Assembly (NCBI RefSeq): GCF_026627255.1
Contig: NZ_JAPNLM010000008.1
Location: 186,001 to 250,000 of the forward strand
Reading direction: 5' to 3'
Length of the DNA: 64,000 nt
From: Streptomyces antarcticus
GTDB taxonomy: Bacteria; Actinomycetota; Actinomycetes; Streptomycetales; Streptomycetaceae
How positions within the stretch are numbered: position 1 is the stretch's first letter; every line of letters starts with the position of its first letter. The position numbers and the translations under genes are program-made. Below, piece after piece: positions 24,157-32,317 of the stretch. The notes under the pieces were generated by a model that had not been told where the DNA came from, made no database searches, and saw nothing but the letters and a program-made list of their open reading frames with translations.

Positions 24157-26235
24157 ATGACAGAGCGCCAGAAGGACCGTCCGTGGCTCATGCGGACGTA
24201 CGCCGGCCACTCCACGGCCGAGGCGTCCAACGAGCTGTACCGCCGCAACCTCGCCAAGGGCCAGACCGGCCTGTCGGTCGCGTTCGACCTGCCGACGCAG
24301 ACCGGCTACGACCCGGACCACATCCTCGCCCGCGGCGAGGTCGGCCGGGTCGGGGTCCCGGTCTCGCATCTGGGCGACATGCGGCGGCTGTTCCAGGACA
24401 TCCCCCTGGAGCAGATGAACACCTCGATGACGATCAACGCCACCGCCATGTGGCTGCTGGCGCTCTACCAGGTGGCCGCCGAGGAGCAGGGGGCGGACAT
24501 CTCCCAGCTCCAGGGCACCACTCAGAACGACATCGTCAAGGAATACCTCTCGCGCGGGACGCACGTCTTCCCGCCGGGACCGTCCCTCCGCCTGACGACG
24601 GACATGATCGCGTACACGGTCAACCACATCCCGAAGTGGAACCCGATCAACATCTGCAGCTACCACCTGCAGGAGGCCGGGGCCACCCCGGTCCAGGAGA
24701 TCTCGTACGCGATGTCCACGGCCATCGCCGTGCTGGACTCGGTGCGCGACTCGGGCCAGGTGCCCGAGGAGCGGTTCGGCGAGGTCGTCGCCCGGATCTC
24801 CTTCTTCGTGAACGCGGGCGTCCGCTTCATCGAGGAGATGTGCAAGATGCGCGCCTTCGGCCGCATCTGGGACAAGGTCACCCGCGAGCGCTACGGCATC
24901 GAGAACGACAAGCAGCGCCGCTTCCGGTACGGCGTCCAGGTCAACTCCCTCGGCCTGACCGAGGCCCAGCCGGAGAACAACGTCCAGCGCATCGTGCTGG
25001 AGATGCTGGCCGTCACCCTCTCCAAGGACGCCCGCGCCCGCGCCGTGCAGCTGCCCGCCTGGAACGAGGCGCTGGGCCTGCCCCGGCCGTGGGACCAGCA
25101 GTGGTCGCTGCGCATCCAGCAGGTCCTGGCGCACGAGAGCGACCTGCTGGAGTACGAGGACATCTTCGAGGGATCGCACGTCATCGAGGCGAAGGTCCAG
25201 TCCCTGGTCGCCGAGTGCCTCTCCGAGATCGACCGGATCCAGGAGATGGGCGGCGCGATGGCGGCCGTCGAGTCCGGCTACCTGAAATCCCAGCTGGTCT
25301 CCTCGCACGCCGAGCGGCGGGCCCGGATCGAGGCCGGCGAGGACAAGATCGTCGGGGTCAACTGCTTCCAGCAGACGGAGGAGAACCCGCTCACCTCCGA
25401 CCTGGACGGCGCCATCATGACCGTCGACGGGGCCGTGGAGGCCCAGATCGTCGAGCGGATCGGGCGCTGGCGGGCCGAGCGCCAGGAGTCCTCGGACCGG
25501 CAGGGCAACGGCGACCCGTTCGTCTTCCCGACGGTCCGCCAGGCCCTGGACCGGCTGAAGGACGCCGCGGCCGGCACCGAGAACCTGATGGAGGCCACCC
25601 TGGAGTGCGCCCGCGCCGGCGTCACCACCGGCGAGTGGTCGATCGCCCTGCGCGAGGTGTTCGGGGAGTTCCGCGCGCCGACCGGGGTCTCCTCGGCCCC
25701 GGTGGCGGTCACCGCCGAAGAGGGCACGCCGATGGCCCTCGTCCGCGAGAAGGTCACCCGTACGGCCGACGAGCTCGGCGCGGGCCGGCTGCGCCTGCTG
25801 GTGGGCAAGCCGGGCCTGGACGGGCACTCCAACGGCGCCGAGCAGATCGCCGTGCGGGCCCGCGACGCGGGCTTCGAGGTGGTCTACCAGGGCATCCGGC
25901 TGACGCCCGAGGAGATCTCCTCGGCGGCGCTGGCGGAGGACGTCCACTGCGTGGGACTGTCGATCCTGTCCGGCTCGCACTGCGCGCTCGTCCCGGATGT
26001 CCTCGAACGGCTCCGCGCGGCGGGGGCGGGTGACATCCCCGTCATCGTCGGAGGCATCATTCCGAACGCCGACGCCGTGACGCTGAAGGCGGCCGGGGTC
26101 GCCGCCGTGTTCACGCCGAAGGACTTCGGCATCACGGAGATCATCGGCCGTATCGTCGACGAGATCCGCAAGGCCAACAAGCTCGAGCCCCTCATCAGCA
26201 CCGACATCGTTGCAAGCACGGAGGTCCCCGCATGA
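24157..26235 (+). CDS. ecm: Ethylmalonyl-CoA mutase (adenosylcobalamin-dependent, MeaA-like)
   Basis: A 692-residue single-chain mutase that turns (2R)-ethylmalonyl-CoA into methylsuccinyl-CoA. The N-terminal barrel begins with KDRPWLMRTYAGHSTAEASN and has GLSVAFDLPTQTGYDPDH, the substrate-binding loop of methylmalonyl-CoA mutase relatives. The C-terminal cobalamin domain carries D-x-H-x-x-G at D555-H557-G560 (GKPGLDGHSNG), with GLSILSGSH and VIVGGIIP as the later motifs. Length and the position between ccr and the lyase gene favour ethylmalonyl-CoA mutase over methylmalonyl-CoA mutase. Its stop overlaps the start of the next gene by 4 bp. Confidence 0.95.
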   Translation: MTERQKDRPWLMRTYAGHSTAEASNELYRRNLAKGQTGLSVAFDLPTQTGYDPDHILARGEVGRVGVPVSHLGDMRRLFQDIPLEQMNTSMTINATAMWLLALYQVAAEEQGADISQLQGTTQNDIVKEYLSRGTHVFPPGPSLRLTTDMIAYTVNHIPKWNPINICSYHLQEAGATPVQEISYAMSTAIAVLDSVRDSGQVPEERFGEVVARISFFVNAGVRFIEEMCKMRAFGRIWDKVTRERYGIENDKQRRFRYGVQVNSLGLTEAQPENNVQRIVLEMLAVTLSKDARARAVQLPAWNEALGLPRPWDQQWSLRIQQVLAHESDLLEYEDIFEGSHVIEAKVQSLVAECLSEIDRIQEMGGAMAAVESGYLKSQLVSSHAERRARIEAGEDKIVGVNCFQQTEENPLTSDLDGAIMTVDGAVEAQIVERIGRWRAERQESSDRQGNGDPFVFPTVRQALDRLKDAAAGTENLMEATLECARAGVTTGEWSIALREVFGEFRAPTGVSSAPVAVTAEEGTPMALVREKVTRTADELGAGRLRLLVGKPGLDGHSNGAEQIAVRARDAGFEVVYQGIRLTPEEISSAALAEDVHCVGLSILSGSHCALVPDVLERLRAAGAGDIPVIVGGIIPNADAVTLKAAGVAAVFTPKDFGITEIIGRIVDEIRKANKLEPLISTDIVASTEVPA

Positions 26236-27221
26236 CCACGCCCCACCCGGTGAACCGTCTCCGCCCGCGCCGCTCCTGCCTCGCGGTCCCGGGGTCGAAC
26301 CCGCGCTTCCTGGAGAAGGCCCAGGGCCTGCCGGCCGACCAGGTCTTCCTGGACCTGGAGGACGCCTGCGCGCCGCTCGCCAAGGAGGGCGCCCGCCACA
26401 CGATCGTGGACGCGCTGAACAACGGCGACTGGACGGGCAAGACCCGGGTCGTGCGCGTCAACGACTGGACCACCCACTGGACGTACCGCGACGTGATCAC
26501 GGTCGTCGAGGGCGCGGGCCAGAACCTCGACTGCATCATGCTGCCGAAGGTCCAGGACGCCCAGCAGATCGTGGCCCTTGACCTCCTCCTGACGCAGATC
26601 GAGAAGACGATGGGCTTCGAGGTCGGCAAGATCGGCATCGAGGCGCAGATCGAGAACGCCAAGGGCCTGGTGAACGTCGACGAGATCGCCGCCGCCTCCC
26701 CCCGGCTGGAGACGATCATCTTCGGCCCGGCCGACTTCATGGCGTCGATCAACATGAAGACGCTGGTCGTGGGCATGCAGCCGCCCGGCTACGGCGCGGA
26801 CGCCTACCACTACATCCTGATGCGCATCCTGATGGCGGCCCGCACGCACAACCTCCAGGCGATCGACGGCCCCTTCCTCCAGATCCGCGACGTGGACGCC
26901 TACCGCGAGGTGGCGGGCCGGGCGGCGGCGCTGGGCTTCGACGGCAAGTGGGTGCTGCACCCGGGCCAGGTCGACGCGGCGAACGAGGTCTTCTCACCCT
27001 CGCAGGAGGACTACGACCACTCCGAGCTGATCCTCGACGCGTACGACTGGTGCACCTCCGAGGCCGGCGGCAAGAAGGGCTCGGCGATGCTCGGCGACGA
27101 GATGATCGACGAGGCCAGCCGCAAGATGGCCCTGGTCGTCGCGGGCAAGGGGCGCGCGGCGGGGATGCAGCGCACCAGCAAGTTCGAGCACCCCTCAACC
27201 GAGAAGACGGCGGAGGCCTAG
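26232..27221 (+). CDS. mcl: L-malyl-CoA/beta-methylmalyl-CoA lyase (HpcH/CitE family)
   Basis: A 329-residue member of the citrate lyase beta/HpcH family. RSCLAVPGSNPRFLEKA is the N-terminal CoA-binding strand, FLDLEDACAP the acidic loop, IEAQIENAKGL contains the magnesium-binding glutamate and FGPADFMASI the magnesium-binding aspartate. In the ethylmalonyl-CoA pathway this enzyme splits beta-methylmalyl-CoA into glyoxylate and propionyl-CoA, and can join acetyl-CoA and glyoxylate to malyl-CoA. It is translationally coupled to the mutase (ATGA overlap) and followed after 4 bp by the MaoC gene. Confidence 0.94.
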   Translation: MTTPHPVNRLRPRRSCLAVPGSNPRFLEKAQGLPADQVFLDLEDACAPLAKEGARHTIVDALNNGDWTGKTRVVRVNDWTTHWTYRDVITVVEGAGQNLDCIMLPKVQDAQQIVALDLLLTQIEKTMGFEVGKIGIEAQIENAKGLVNVDEIAAASPRLETIIFGPADFMASINMKTLVVGMQPPGYGADAYHYILMRILMAARTHNLQAIDGPFLQIRDVDAYREVAGRAAALGFDGKWVLHPGQVDAANEVFSPSQEDYDHSELILDAYDWCTSEAGGKKGSAMLGDEMIDEASRKMALVVAGKGRAAGMQRTSKFEHPSTEKTAEA

Positions 27222-27225
27222 GACC

Positions 27226-27738
27226 ATGCAGTTCGGACGCACGTACGAAGAGTTCGAGGTCGGGGCGGTCTACAAGCACTGGCCCGGAAAGACCGTCACC
27301 GAGTACGACGACCACCTCTTCTGTCTGCTGACCATGAACCACCACCCGCTCCACATGGACAGCAACTACGCGGAGAACACCACCGACTTCGGCAAGAACG
27401 TGGTCGTGGGCAACTACATCTACTCGCTGCTGCTGGGCATGTCCGTCCCGGACGTCTCCGGCAAGGCCATCGCCAACCTGGAGATCGAGTCGCTGCGCCA
27501 CGTGGCGCCGACCTTCCACGGCGACACCCTCTACGGCGAGACCACGGTCCTCGACAAGACCCCGTCGAAGTCGAAGAACGACCGCGGCATCGTGTACGTG
27601 GAGACCAAGGGCTACAAGCAGGACGGCACCCTCGTCTGCGTCTTCCGGCGCAAGGTGATGGTCCCGACCGAGACGTACATCAAGGAGCGCGGCGGCGAGC
27701 AGCCCGGCCGCCCCACGCTGAAGGAACAGGTGAAGTAG
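27226..27738 (+). CDS. MaoC-family hydratase, probable mesaconyl-CoA (beta-methylmalyl-CoA) dehydratase
   Basis: A 170-residue single hot-dog protein. The (R)-specific hydratase motif is visible as LTMNHHPLHMDSNYAENT, with the catalytic aspartate/histidine pair in D-x(n)-N-H-H-P-L-H. Family members hydrate enoyl-CoA esters. Here the position between the malyl-CoA lyase and the acyl-CoA dehydrogenase points to interconversion of mesaconyl-CoA and beta-methylmalyl-CoA. Known mesaconyl-CoA hydratases in proteobacteria are about twice as long (two hot-dog units), so the streptomycete form would work as a dimer; the assignment rests on context. GGACC-ATG start with AGGCCTAGG upstream. Confidence 0.85.
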   Translation: MQFGRTYEEFEVGAVYKHWPGKTVTEYDDHLFCLLTMNHHPLHMDSNYAENTTDFGKNVVVGNYIYSLLLGMSVPDVSGKAIANLEIESLRHVAPTFHGDTLYGETTVLDKTPSKSKNDRGIVYVETKGYKQDGTLVCVFRRKVMVPTETYIKERGGEQPGRPTLKEQVK

Positions 27739-27740
27739 CC

Positions 27741-28946
27741 ATGGCCCGACTCGCCCAGACCGCCGGGCTCACGGACGTCCAGCGGGAGATCCTCAAGACC
27801 GTCCGGGAGTTTGTCGACAAGGAGATCATCCCGGTCGCCACCCAGCTGGAGCACCGAGACGAGTACCCGCAGGACATCGTCGACGGGCTCAAGGAGCTCG
27901 GCCTGTTCGGCCTGATGATCCCGGAGGAGTACGGCGGCCTGGGTGAGTCCCTCCTCACGTACGCCCTGTGCGTCGAGGAGATAGCGCGGGGCTGGATGTC
28001 CGTCTCGGGCATCATCAACACGCACTTCATCGTGGCGTACATGCTCAAGCAGCACGGCACGCAGGAGCAGAAGGACCACTTCCTCCCGCGGATGGCGCTG
28101 GGCGAGGTGCGCGGGGCGTTCTCGATGTCCGAGCCGGCGCTCGGCTCCGACGTGTCGGCGATCACGTCCAAGGCGGTGAAGGACGGTGACGAGTACGTCC
28201 TGAACGGCCAGAAGATGTGGCTGACGAACGGCGGCACGTCCACCCTGGTGGCCGTTCTCGTCCGGAGTGACGAAGGACACCCCGAGGGCACGGCCCCGCA
28301 CAAGTCGATGACGACGTTCCTCGTCGAGAAGGAGCCGGGCTTCGGTGAGGTCCGTCCGGGCCTGACCATCCCGGGCAAGATCGACAAGATGGGCTACAAG
28401 GGCGTCGACACGACCGAGCTCATCATGGACGGACTGCGCATTCCGGCCAATCGGGTCCTCGGAGGCCAGACCGGCCGTGGGTTTTACCAAATGATGGACG
28501 GGGTCGAGGTCGGCCGCGTGAACGTGGCGGCGCGTGGTTGCGGAGTCGCTCAGCGTGCTTTTGAGCTCGGCGTCTCGTATGCCCAGCAACGTCACACTTT
28601 CGGCAAGGCCATCGCCGAACACCAGGCCATCCAGTTCAAGCTGGCCGAGATGGCTACCAAGGTCGAAGCCGCCCATGCGATGATGGTAAATGCAGCACGC
28701 AAAAAGGACTCCGGGGAACGAAACGACCTCGAAGCAGGGATGGCGAAGTACCTCGCCTCCGAATACTGCAAGGAGGTCGTGGAGGACGCCTTCCGTATCC
28801 ACGGTGGCTACGGCTTCTCGAAGGAGTACGAGATCGAGCGTCTCTACCGGGAGGCTCCGATGCTGCTGATCGGTGAAGGTACCGCCGAGATCCAGAAAAT
28901 GATCATCGGGCGACGTCTGCTTGAGGAGTACCGGCTCCAGGGCTGA
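27741..28946 (+). CDS. Acyl-CoA dehydrogenase, probable methylsuccinyl-CoA dehydrogenase
   Basis: A 401-residue FAD acyl-CoA dehydrogenase. The FAD/substrate loops read FSMSEPALGSDVS (residues 129-141) and MWLTNGGTST, the C-terminal helical domain contains RVNVAARGCGVAQRAFE, and the catalytic glutamate is E379 in LIGEGTAEIQKM. Context makes methylsuccinyl-CoA to mesaconyl-CoA the expected reaction; sequence alone does not fix the acyl group. It is two bases after the MaoC gene and ends the five-gene run. Its last 160 codons use more A- and T-ending codons (TTT, AAA, GTA, CAA) than the rest of the operon. Confidence 0.88.
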   Translation: MARLAQTAGLTDVQREILKTVREFVDKEIIPVATQLEHRDEYPQDIVDGLKELGLFGLMIPEEYGGLGESLLTYALCVEEIARGWMSVSGIINTHFIVAYMLKQHGTQEQKDHFLPRMALGEVRGAFSMSEPALGSDVSAITSKAVKDGDEYVLNGQKMWLTNGGTSTLVAVLVRSDEGHPEGTAPHKSMTTFLVEKEPGFGEVRPGLTIPGKIDKMGYKGVDTTELIMDGLRIPANRVLGGQTGRGFYQMMDGVEVGRVNVAARGCGVAQRAFELGVSYAQQRHTFGKAIAEHQAIQFKLAEMATKVEAAHAMMVNAARKKDSGERNDLEAGMAKYLASEYCKEVVEDAFRIHGGYGFSKEYEIERLYREAPMLLIGEGTAEIQKMIIGRRLLEEYRLQG

Positions 28947-29036
28947 AAGTCACCTTTTGCGGCGAATCCTCCATGGGTTCGTCGCAGAAGAGTCACTACC
29001 AGTCACTGGCCGACGGCCATCGACTCGGCTTCTGGC

Positions 29037-29065
29037 TTGCCCAGTTGTTGCGCGCAACCGATAGC
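29037..29065 (+). promoter_or_regulatory. Candidate psd promoter
   Basis: TTGCCC (29037-29042), 17 bases, then GATAGC (29060-29065) in a comparatively AT-rich stretch. The spacer contains the palindrome TTGCGCGCAA. This would start a transcript about 65 bases ahead of the psd ATG, giving psd-pssA a promoter independent of the ethylmalonyl-CoA genes. Confidence 0.35.
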
Positions 29066-29133
29066 ATTCCAGTAAAGCCGCCGTCCCGTCCCCCTGTTTG
29101 CGGCGCGGCAATCACCCGCTACGAAGGTCATCC

Positions 29134-29790
29134 ATGCCCCACAGCCAAACCTCTGCACCTCGCGACAGCCTCCTTGGCGTACGCCTCGCGCGCGGAGCAT
29201 CGCCGTGGCTTCTGCCGACCGTCGCCACCGCGGCGCTCAGCCTCACCCGGGCTCGCAAGTCCGGGCGCTGGGCCGCGGCGGCCGTGCCCGTCACCGCGCT
29301 CGCGGCGGGCATGCTGTGGTTCTTCCGCGACCCCGAGCGTGAGATCAGCCAGGGCCGTGTCATCTCGCCCGCCGACGGTGTGGTGCAGAGCATCATGCCG
29401 TGGAAGGACGGACGCACCCGCGTCGCGATCTTCATGAGCCCGCTGAACGTCCACGTCAACCGGGCGCCCCTCGCGGGCACCGTGACGTCCGTGGAGCACA
29501 TCCCCGGCGGATTCGTTCCGGCGTTCAACAAGGAGAGCGAGAACAACGAGCGGGTCGTCTGGCACTTCGACACCGAGCTCGGCGACATCGAGATGGTGCA
29601 GATCGCCGGCGCCGTCGCCCGTCGCATCGTGCCCTACCTGCCGGCCGGTACCAAGGTGGAGCAGGGCGAACGCATCGGTCTGATCCGCTTCGGGTCCCGA
29701 GTCGACATCTACCTCCCCGAGGGTGTCGAGGTCGCGGTCGAGGTCGGTCAGGCCACCACCGCGGGGGTGACCCGAATTGACCGTGACTGA
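29134..29790 (+). CDS. psd: Phosphatidylserine decarboxylase proenzyme
   Basis: A 218-residue short-form phosphatidylserine decarboxylase that makes phosphatidylethanolamine in the membrane. Residues 27-66 contain hydrophobic segments (LLPTVATAALSL, AVPVTALAAGMLWFF) followed by RDPER. FMSPLNVHVNRAP carries the conserved histidine. The self-cleavage site that creates the pyruvoyl group is FGS in LIRFGSRVDIY near residue 191, matching the GS pair used by this shorter class. ATG 29134 follows GAAGGT. It overlaps pssA by 14 bp, so the enzyme and its substrate supplier are made together. Confidence 0.93.
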   Translation: MPHSQTSAPRDSLLGVRLARGASPWLLPTVATAALSLTRARKSGRWAAAAVPVTALAAGMLWFFRDPEREISQGRVISPADGVVQSIMPWKDGRTRVAIFMSPLNVHVNRAPLAGTVTSVEHIPGGFVPAFNKESENNERVVWHFDTELGDIEMVQIAGAVARRIVPYLPAGTKVEQGERIGLIRFGSRVDIYLPEGVEVAVEVGQATTAGVTRIDRD

Positions 29791-30634
29791 CCCTGAGACT
29801 CCCGCCGCCGGCTGGGTGCCGGAGCCTGCCGAGGAGGAGTCCGCCGAAGACGACATGCCGCTCTCGCTGCGGCTGTCGATAGCGGACACCCTCACCCTCG
29901 GCAACGCGACGTGCGGATTCATGGCGGTGTACTTCACCACCACCGGAATCCTCATCCCGCACCTCACCGGCAGCAACGAGTCGGGCATGGCCCGTCACAG
30001 CGCCGCGACGGCAGTGATACTGATGCTGCTCGCCGCGGTCTTCGACCTCTTCGACGGGATCGTGGCCCGCAAGCTGCGCAGCTCGCCGATGGGTGCCGAG
30101 CTGGACAACCTGTCCGACTTGATCAGCTTCGGCCTGGCTCCCGCGTACTTCGTGCTCGTCTACGGCATGGTCGCCGACGACGCGCACCAGAAGATGTCGG
30201 CGCTGGCCGCGATCGTGGTGCTGCTGGCCGTGGTGCTCAGGCTCGCGAGATTCAGCTGCGTGACGTTGAAGGACGGCATGTTCCAGGGCATGCCGAGCCC
30301 CTTCGGCGCGCTCACGGTCGTCTCCATCGTGCTGCTGGAGCTGCCGTTCGTCCCGACGCTGCTGGCGATCATCGGGGTCGCCTGGCTGATGGTGAGCCGG
30401 GTCGAGTACCCCAAGCCGCGGGGCGTCCTCGCGGTGGCGATGCTGAGCTGGATCGTCGGGGCGATGGGCCTGCTGGCAGCCTGGGCGTTCGACGCCCCGG
30501 GCGGCCAGCTGCTGCTGCAGACGGGCTGCGCCCTGCAGATCGCGCTGGCGGCGACCATCCCGCTGTTCGCGACGACGCGGAGGGCCAACACCTTCCGGCA
30601 CAACCGCCGCGAGGCGCGGGCCACGCAGCCGTAG
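29777..30634 (+). CDS. pssA: CDP-diacylglycerol-serine O-phosphatidyltransferase
   Basis: A 285-residue CDP-alcohol phosphatidyltransferase making phosphatidylserine from CDP-diacylglycerol and serine. The signature D-x2-DG-x2-AR-x7-G-x3-D-x3-D is seen as DLFDGIVARKL, then MGAELDNLSD (about residues 93-115). Six or so membrane helices follow, e.g. LAAIVVLLAVVLRLARF and LPFVPTLLAIIGVAWLMV. The start is taken as TTG 29777, six bases after GGGGGTGA and overlapping psd; GTG 29783 is an alternative. The next step, decarboxylation, is encoded just upstream. Confidence 0.93.
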   Translation: MTVTDPETPAAGWVPEPAEEESAEDDMPLSLRLSIADTLTLGNATCGFMAVYFTTTGILIPHLTGSNESGMARHSAATAVILMLLAAVFDLFDGIVARKLRSSPMGAELDNLSDLISFGLAPAYFVLVYGMVADDAHQKMSALAAIVVLLAVVLRLARFSCVTLKDGMFQGMPSPFGALTVVSIVLLELPFVPTLLAIIGVAWLMVSRVEYPKPRGVLAVAMLSWIVGAMGLLAAWAFDAPGGQLLLQTGCALQIALAATIPLFATTRRANTFRHNRREARATQP

Positions 30635-30651
30635 CGCCGTGCTTCACGTGT

Positions 30652-30691
30652 GAGAGGGCCCCGGATGCCATATGGCATCCGGGGCCCTCTC
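30652..30691 (+). terminator. Perfect 40-base palindrome after pssA
   Basis: GAGAGGGCCCCGGATGCCAT (30652-30671) is followed directly by its exact complement, a 20-bp stem with CATATG at the centre, beginning 17 bases after the pssA TAG. It should be an efficient bidirectional transcription stop. Confidence 0.9.
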
Positions 30692-30698
30692 GTCGTAC

Positions 30699-30761
30699 GG
30701 GCGCCTGCCGCGGCGTATGCGGCGCCCCTCGGTCCGGGGCCGTACGCCGCCGCAGGCGCCC
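30699..30761. repeat. Second long hairpin next to the palindrome
   Basis: A 19-base arm at 30699-30717 (GGGCGCCTGCCGCGGCGTA) pairs with 30743-30761 with one mismatch. The 25-base loop has an inner GCCCC/GGGGC stem. It starts 7 bases after the palindrome that terminates pssA. Confidence 0.75.
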
Positions 30762-30966
30762 CCGGCCCCCCTCCCGGCCGCGGAGGGACACCGCGGGCCG
30801 GGGAGGGCCCGCACGGGCCCGCCGAAGGCCGGGAGGGGGTGCGTGAGGGTTCCGCGGCCGCGGGGGCGGGGGGAACCCGCGCGCTCGTGGCGTCCGCGGC
30901 CGCGGGCACCGCGCTCTCGTGGTGTCCGGACGCCAGGCCGGGGACGCGGGGCCGGGGACGCCGCGC

Positions 30967-31006
30967 GCTCGCGGCCGGCTGCCCTCGAGGGCTACCGGCC
31001 GCGAGC
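30967..31006 (-). terminator. Terminator of the liv operon
   Basis: GCTCGCGGCCGG (30967-30978) pairs perfectly with CCGGCCGCGAGC (30995-31006), a 12-bp stem whose loop contains a second palindrome, GCCCTCGAGGGC. It lies 18 bases past the stop of the binding-protein gene on the minus strand. Confidence 0.8.
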
Positions 31007-31024
31007 GGGGTACGGCTCCGGGGG

Positions 31025-32317
31025 TCAGCCCGCCGGGGTGTACTTCTCCGCCGCGGGGACGACCCCGGCCTCCTTGACCACCTTCAGGCCACCCGGCGTC
31101 TTCGCGTCCGGCTTCATGATCACGCTCTGCCGGGTCGAGGGGGCCTTCGGGTCGGAGAAGTCGTGCGTGATCCCGAAGCCGCCGTCGTAGGACTTCAGGG
31201 TCAGCAACGCCTTGCCGACGCCCTCGCGGGTGAGGTCCTTGCCGGCGCAGGCCTTCTTCAGCGCCTCGCCGTAGACCCCGGCCGCCGAATACCCCGCCAC
31301 CACGCCGTTGTCCAGGGCCGCACCCGGGTACTCCGCCGTGTAGGCCGCGGCGAGGGCCGCCGGGCCCGGCTCGGTGGAGCCGATCGGGAGCGTGGACGCG
31401 GCGACGTAGTAGTCCTTCTGCAGGGCCGCGCCCGCCGGGGTGGCGAGCAGCTGGGGCGAGAACGCGGAGTTGTTGCCGACCACCGGGACGTTCCAGCCGC
31501 CGGCCGCGGCGACGCCGACGAGCGAGGCCGCCTGCCGGGGTCCGGCGCTGATCACCACGGCCTTGACCCCGGCCTGCTTGAGGGCCGCGACCTGCGCGGA
31601 CATGTCGTTGTCGGTGGGCTTGATCTTCTGCTCCACGACGGTCAGCCCGGCCTCCGCGGCCGCGTGCTTGGCCCCCGCCAGGGCGTTCTCGCCGTAGTCC
31701 CCCTCGAAGTAGACCTGCCCGATCTTGTCGCCGGAGGCGATCCGCTTCTGTTCGAGGAGGTAGCCGATCAGGTTGACCGTCTCGATGTCGTACGTGGCGC
31801 CGATCGTGCGGACGTACGGGCTGCCCAGCAGCGACGCGGACCAGGCCTGCGGGATGACCAGGCCCTTGTCCTGGCCGTCGACGCGGTCCTCGACGGCGGC
31901 GACGAACGGGGACCCGATGAACTGGGCGAAGCCGAGCACCTCGGGCTCCAGCTCCGTGTAGCCGGCGAGCGCCTTCTGCGGGTCGTAGCCGTGGTCGCGG
32001 ACCGTCAGCTCCAGCTGCCGGCCGCAGATGCCGCCGGAGGCGTTGGCCTGCTTGACCCACAGCTGCTGGGCCTGGGTGACGCTCTTGCCGAGGGAGGCGT
32101 AGACGCCGGTCATGTCGGTGAGGGCGCCGAGCCGGATGGCGGTGGCGGAGACGCCCTTGCCGGTCTTGAGGCCGTCCTCGGCCTGCTTGTCACCGGCGGC
32201 GCCGCCCGCCTTTCCGCTGCATCCGGCGGCGCCGGTGAGGACGAGGGCGGCCGCGAGGGCCGCCGGTGCGAGTCGCGCGCGCTTGCGGGGGCGGGCGGTC
32301 GTACGGGCTCTGGTCAC
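31025..32317 (-). CDS. Branched-chain amino acid ABC transporter substrate-binding lipoprotein
   Basis: A 430-residue periplasmic-binding-type protein anchored outside the membrane: the N-terminus is basic (RKRAR), then hydrophobic, then the lipobox LTGAAGC with the lipid-bearing cysteine near residue 33. The mature part shows the LivJ/LivK-type I fold (AIRLGALTDMTGVYASLGKS, VKQANASGGICGRQLEL, AVVISAGPRQAASLV). The operon context makes a hydrophobic amino acid, short amide or urea-like compound the probable ligand; the family is broad. GTG 32317 follows GAAGGAG. It is the last gene of the operon, overlapping the upstream permease by 4 bp. Confidence 0.9.
   Translation of the reverse strand: MTRARTTARPRKRARLAPAALAAALVLTGAAGCSGKAGGAAGDKQAEDGLKTGKGVSATAIRLGALTDMTGVYASLGKSVTQAQQLWVKQANASGGICGRQLELTVRDHGYDPQKALAGYTELEPEVLGFAQFIGSPFVAAVEDRVDGQDKGLVIPQAWSASLLGSPYVRTIGATYDIETVNLIGYLLEQKRIASGDKIGQVYFEGDYGENALAGAKHAAAEAGLTVVEQKIKPTDNDMSAQVAALKQAGVKAVVISAGPRQAASLVGVAAAGGWNVPVVGNNSAFSPQLLATPAGAALQKDYYVAASTLPIGSTEPGPAALAAAYTAEYPGAALDNGVVAGYSAAGVYGEALKKACAGKDLTREGVGKALLTLKSYDGGFGITHDFSDPKAPSTRQSVIMKPDAKTPGGLKVVKEAGVVPAAEKYTPAG

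Larger units (their letters stand above)
30635..31024. other. Convergent intergenic region with three hairpins
   Basis: The 390 bases between pssA (plus) and the liv binding-protein gene (minus) hold three long inverted repeats, listed separately, and GC-rich low-complexity DNA. I see no small gene in it. Confidence 0.7.

Noticed and set aside
24157..26235. Methylmalonyl-CoA mutase
   Set aside because: The fold is shared, but position between ccr and the malyl-CoA lyase and the fused single-chain length favour ethylmalonyl-CoA mutase.
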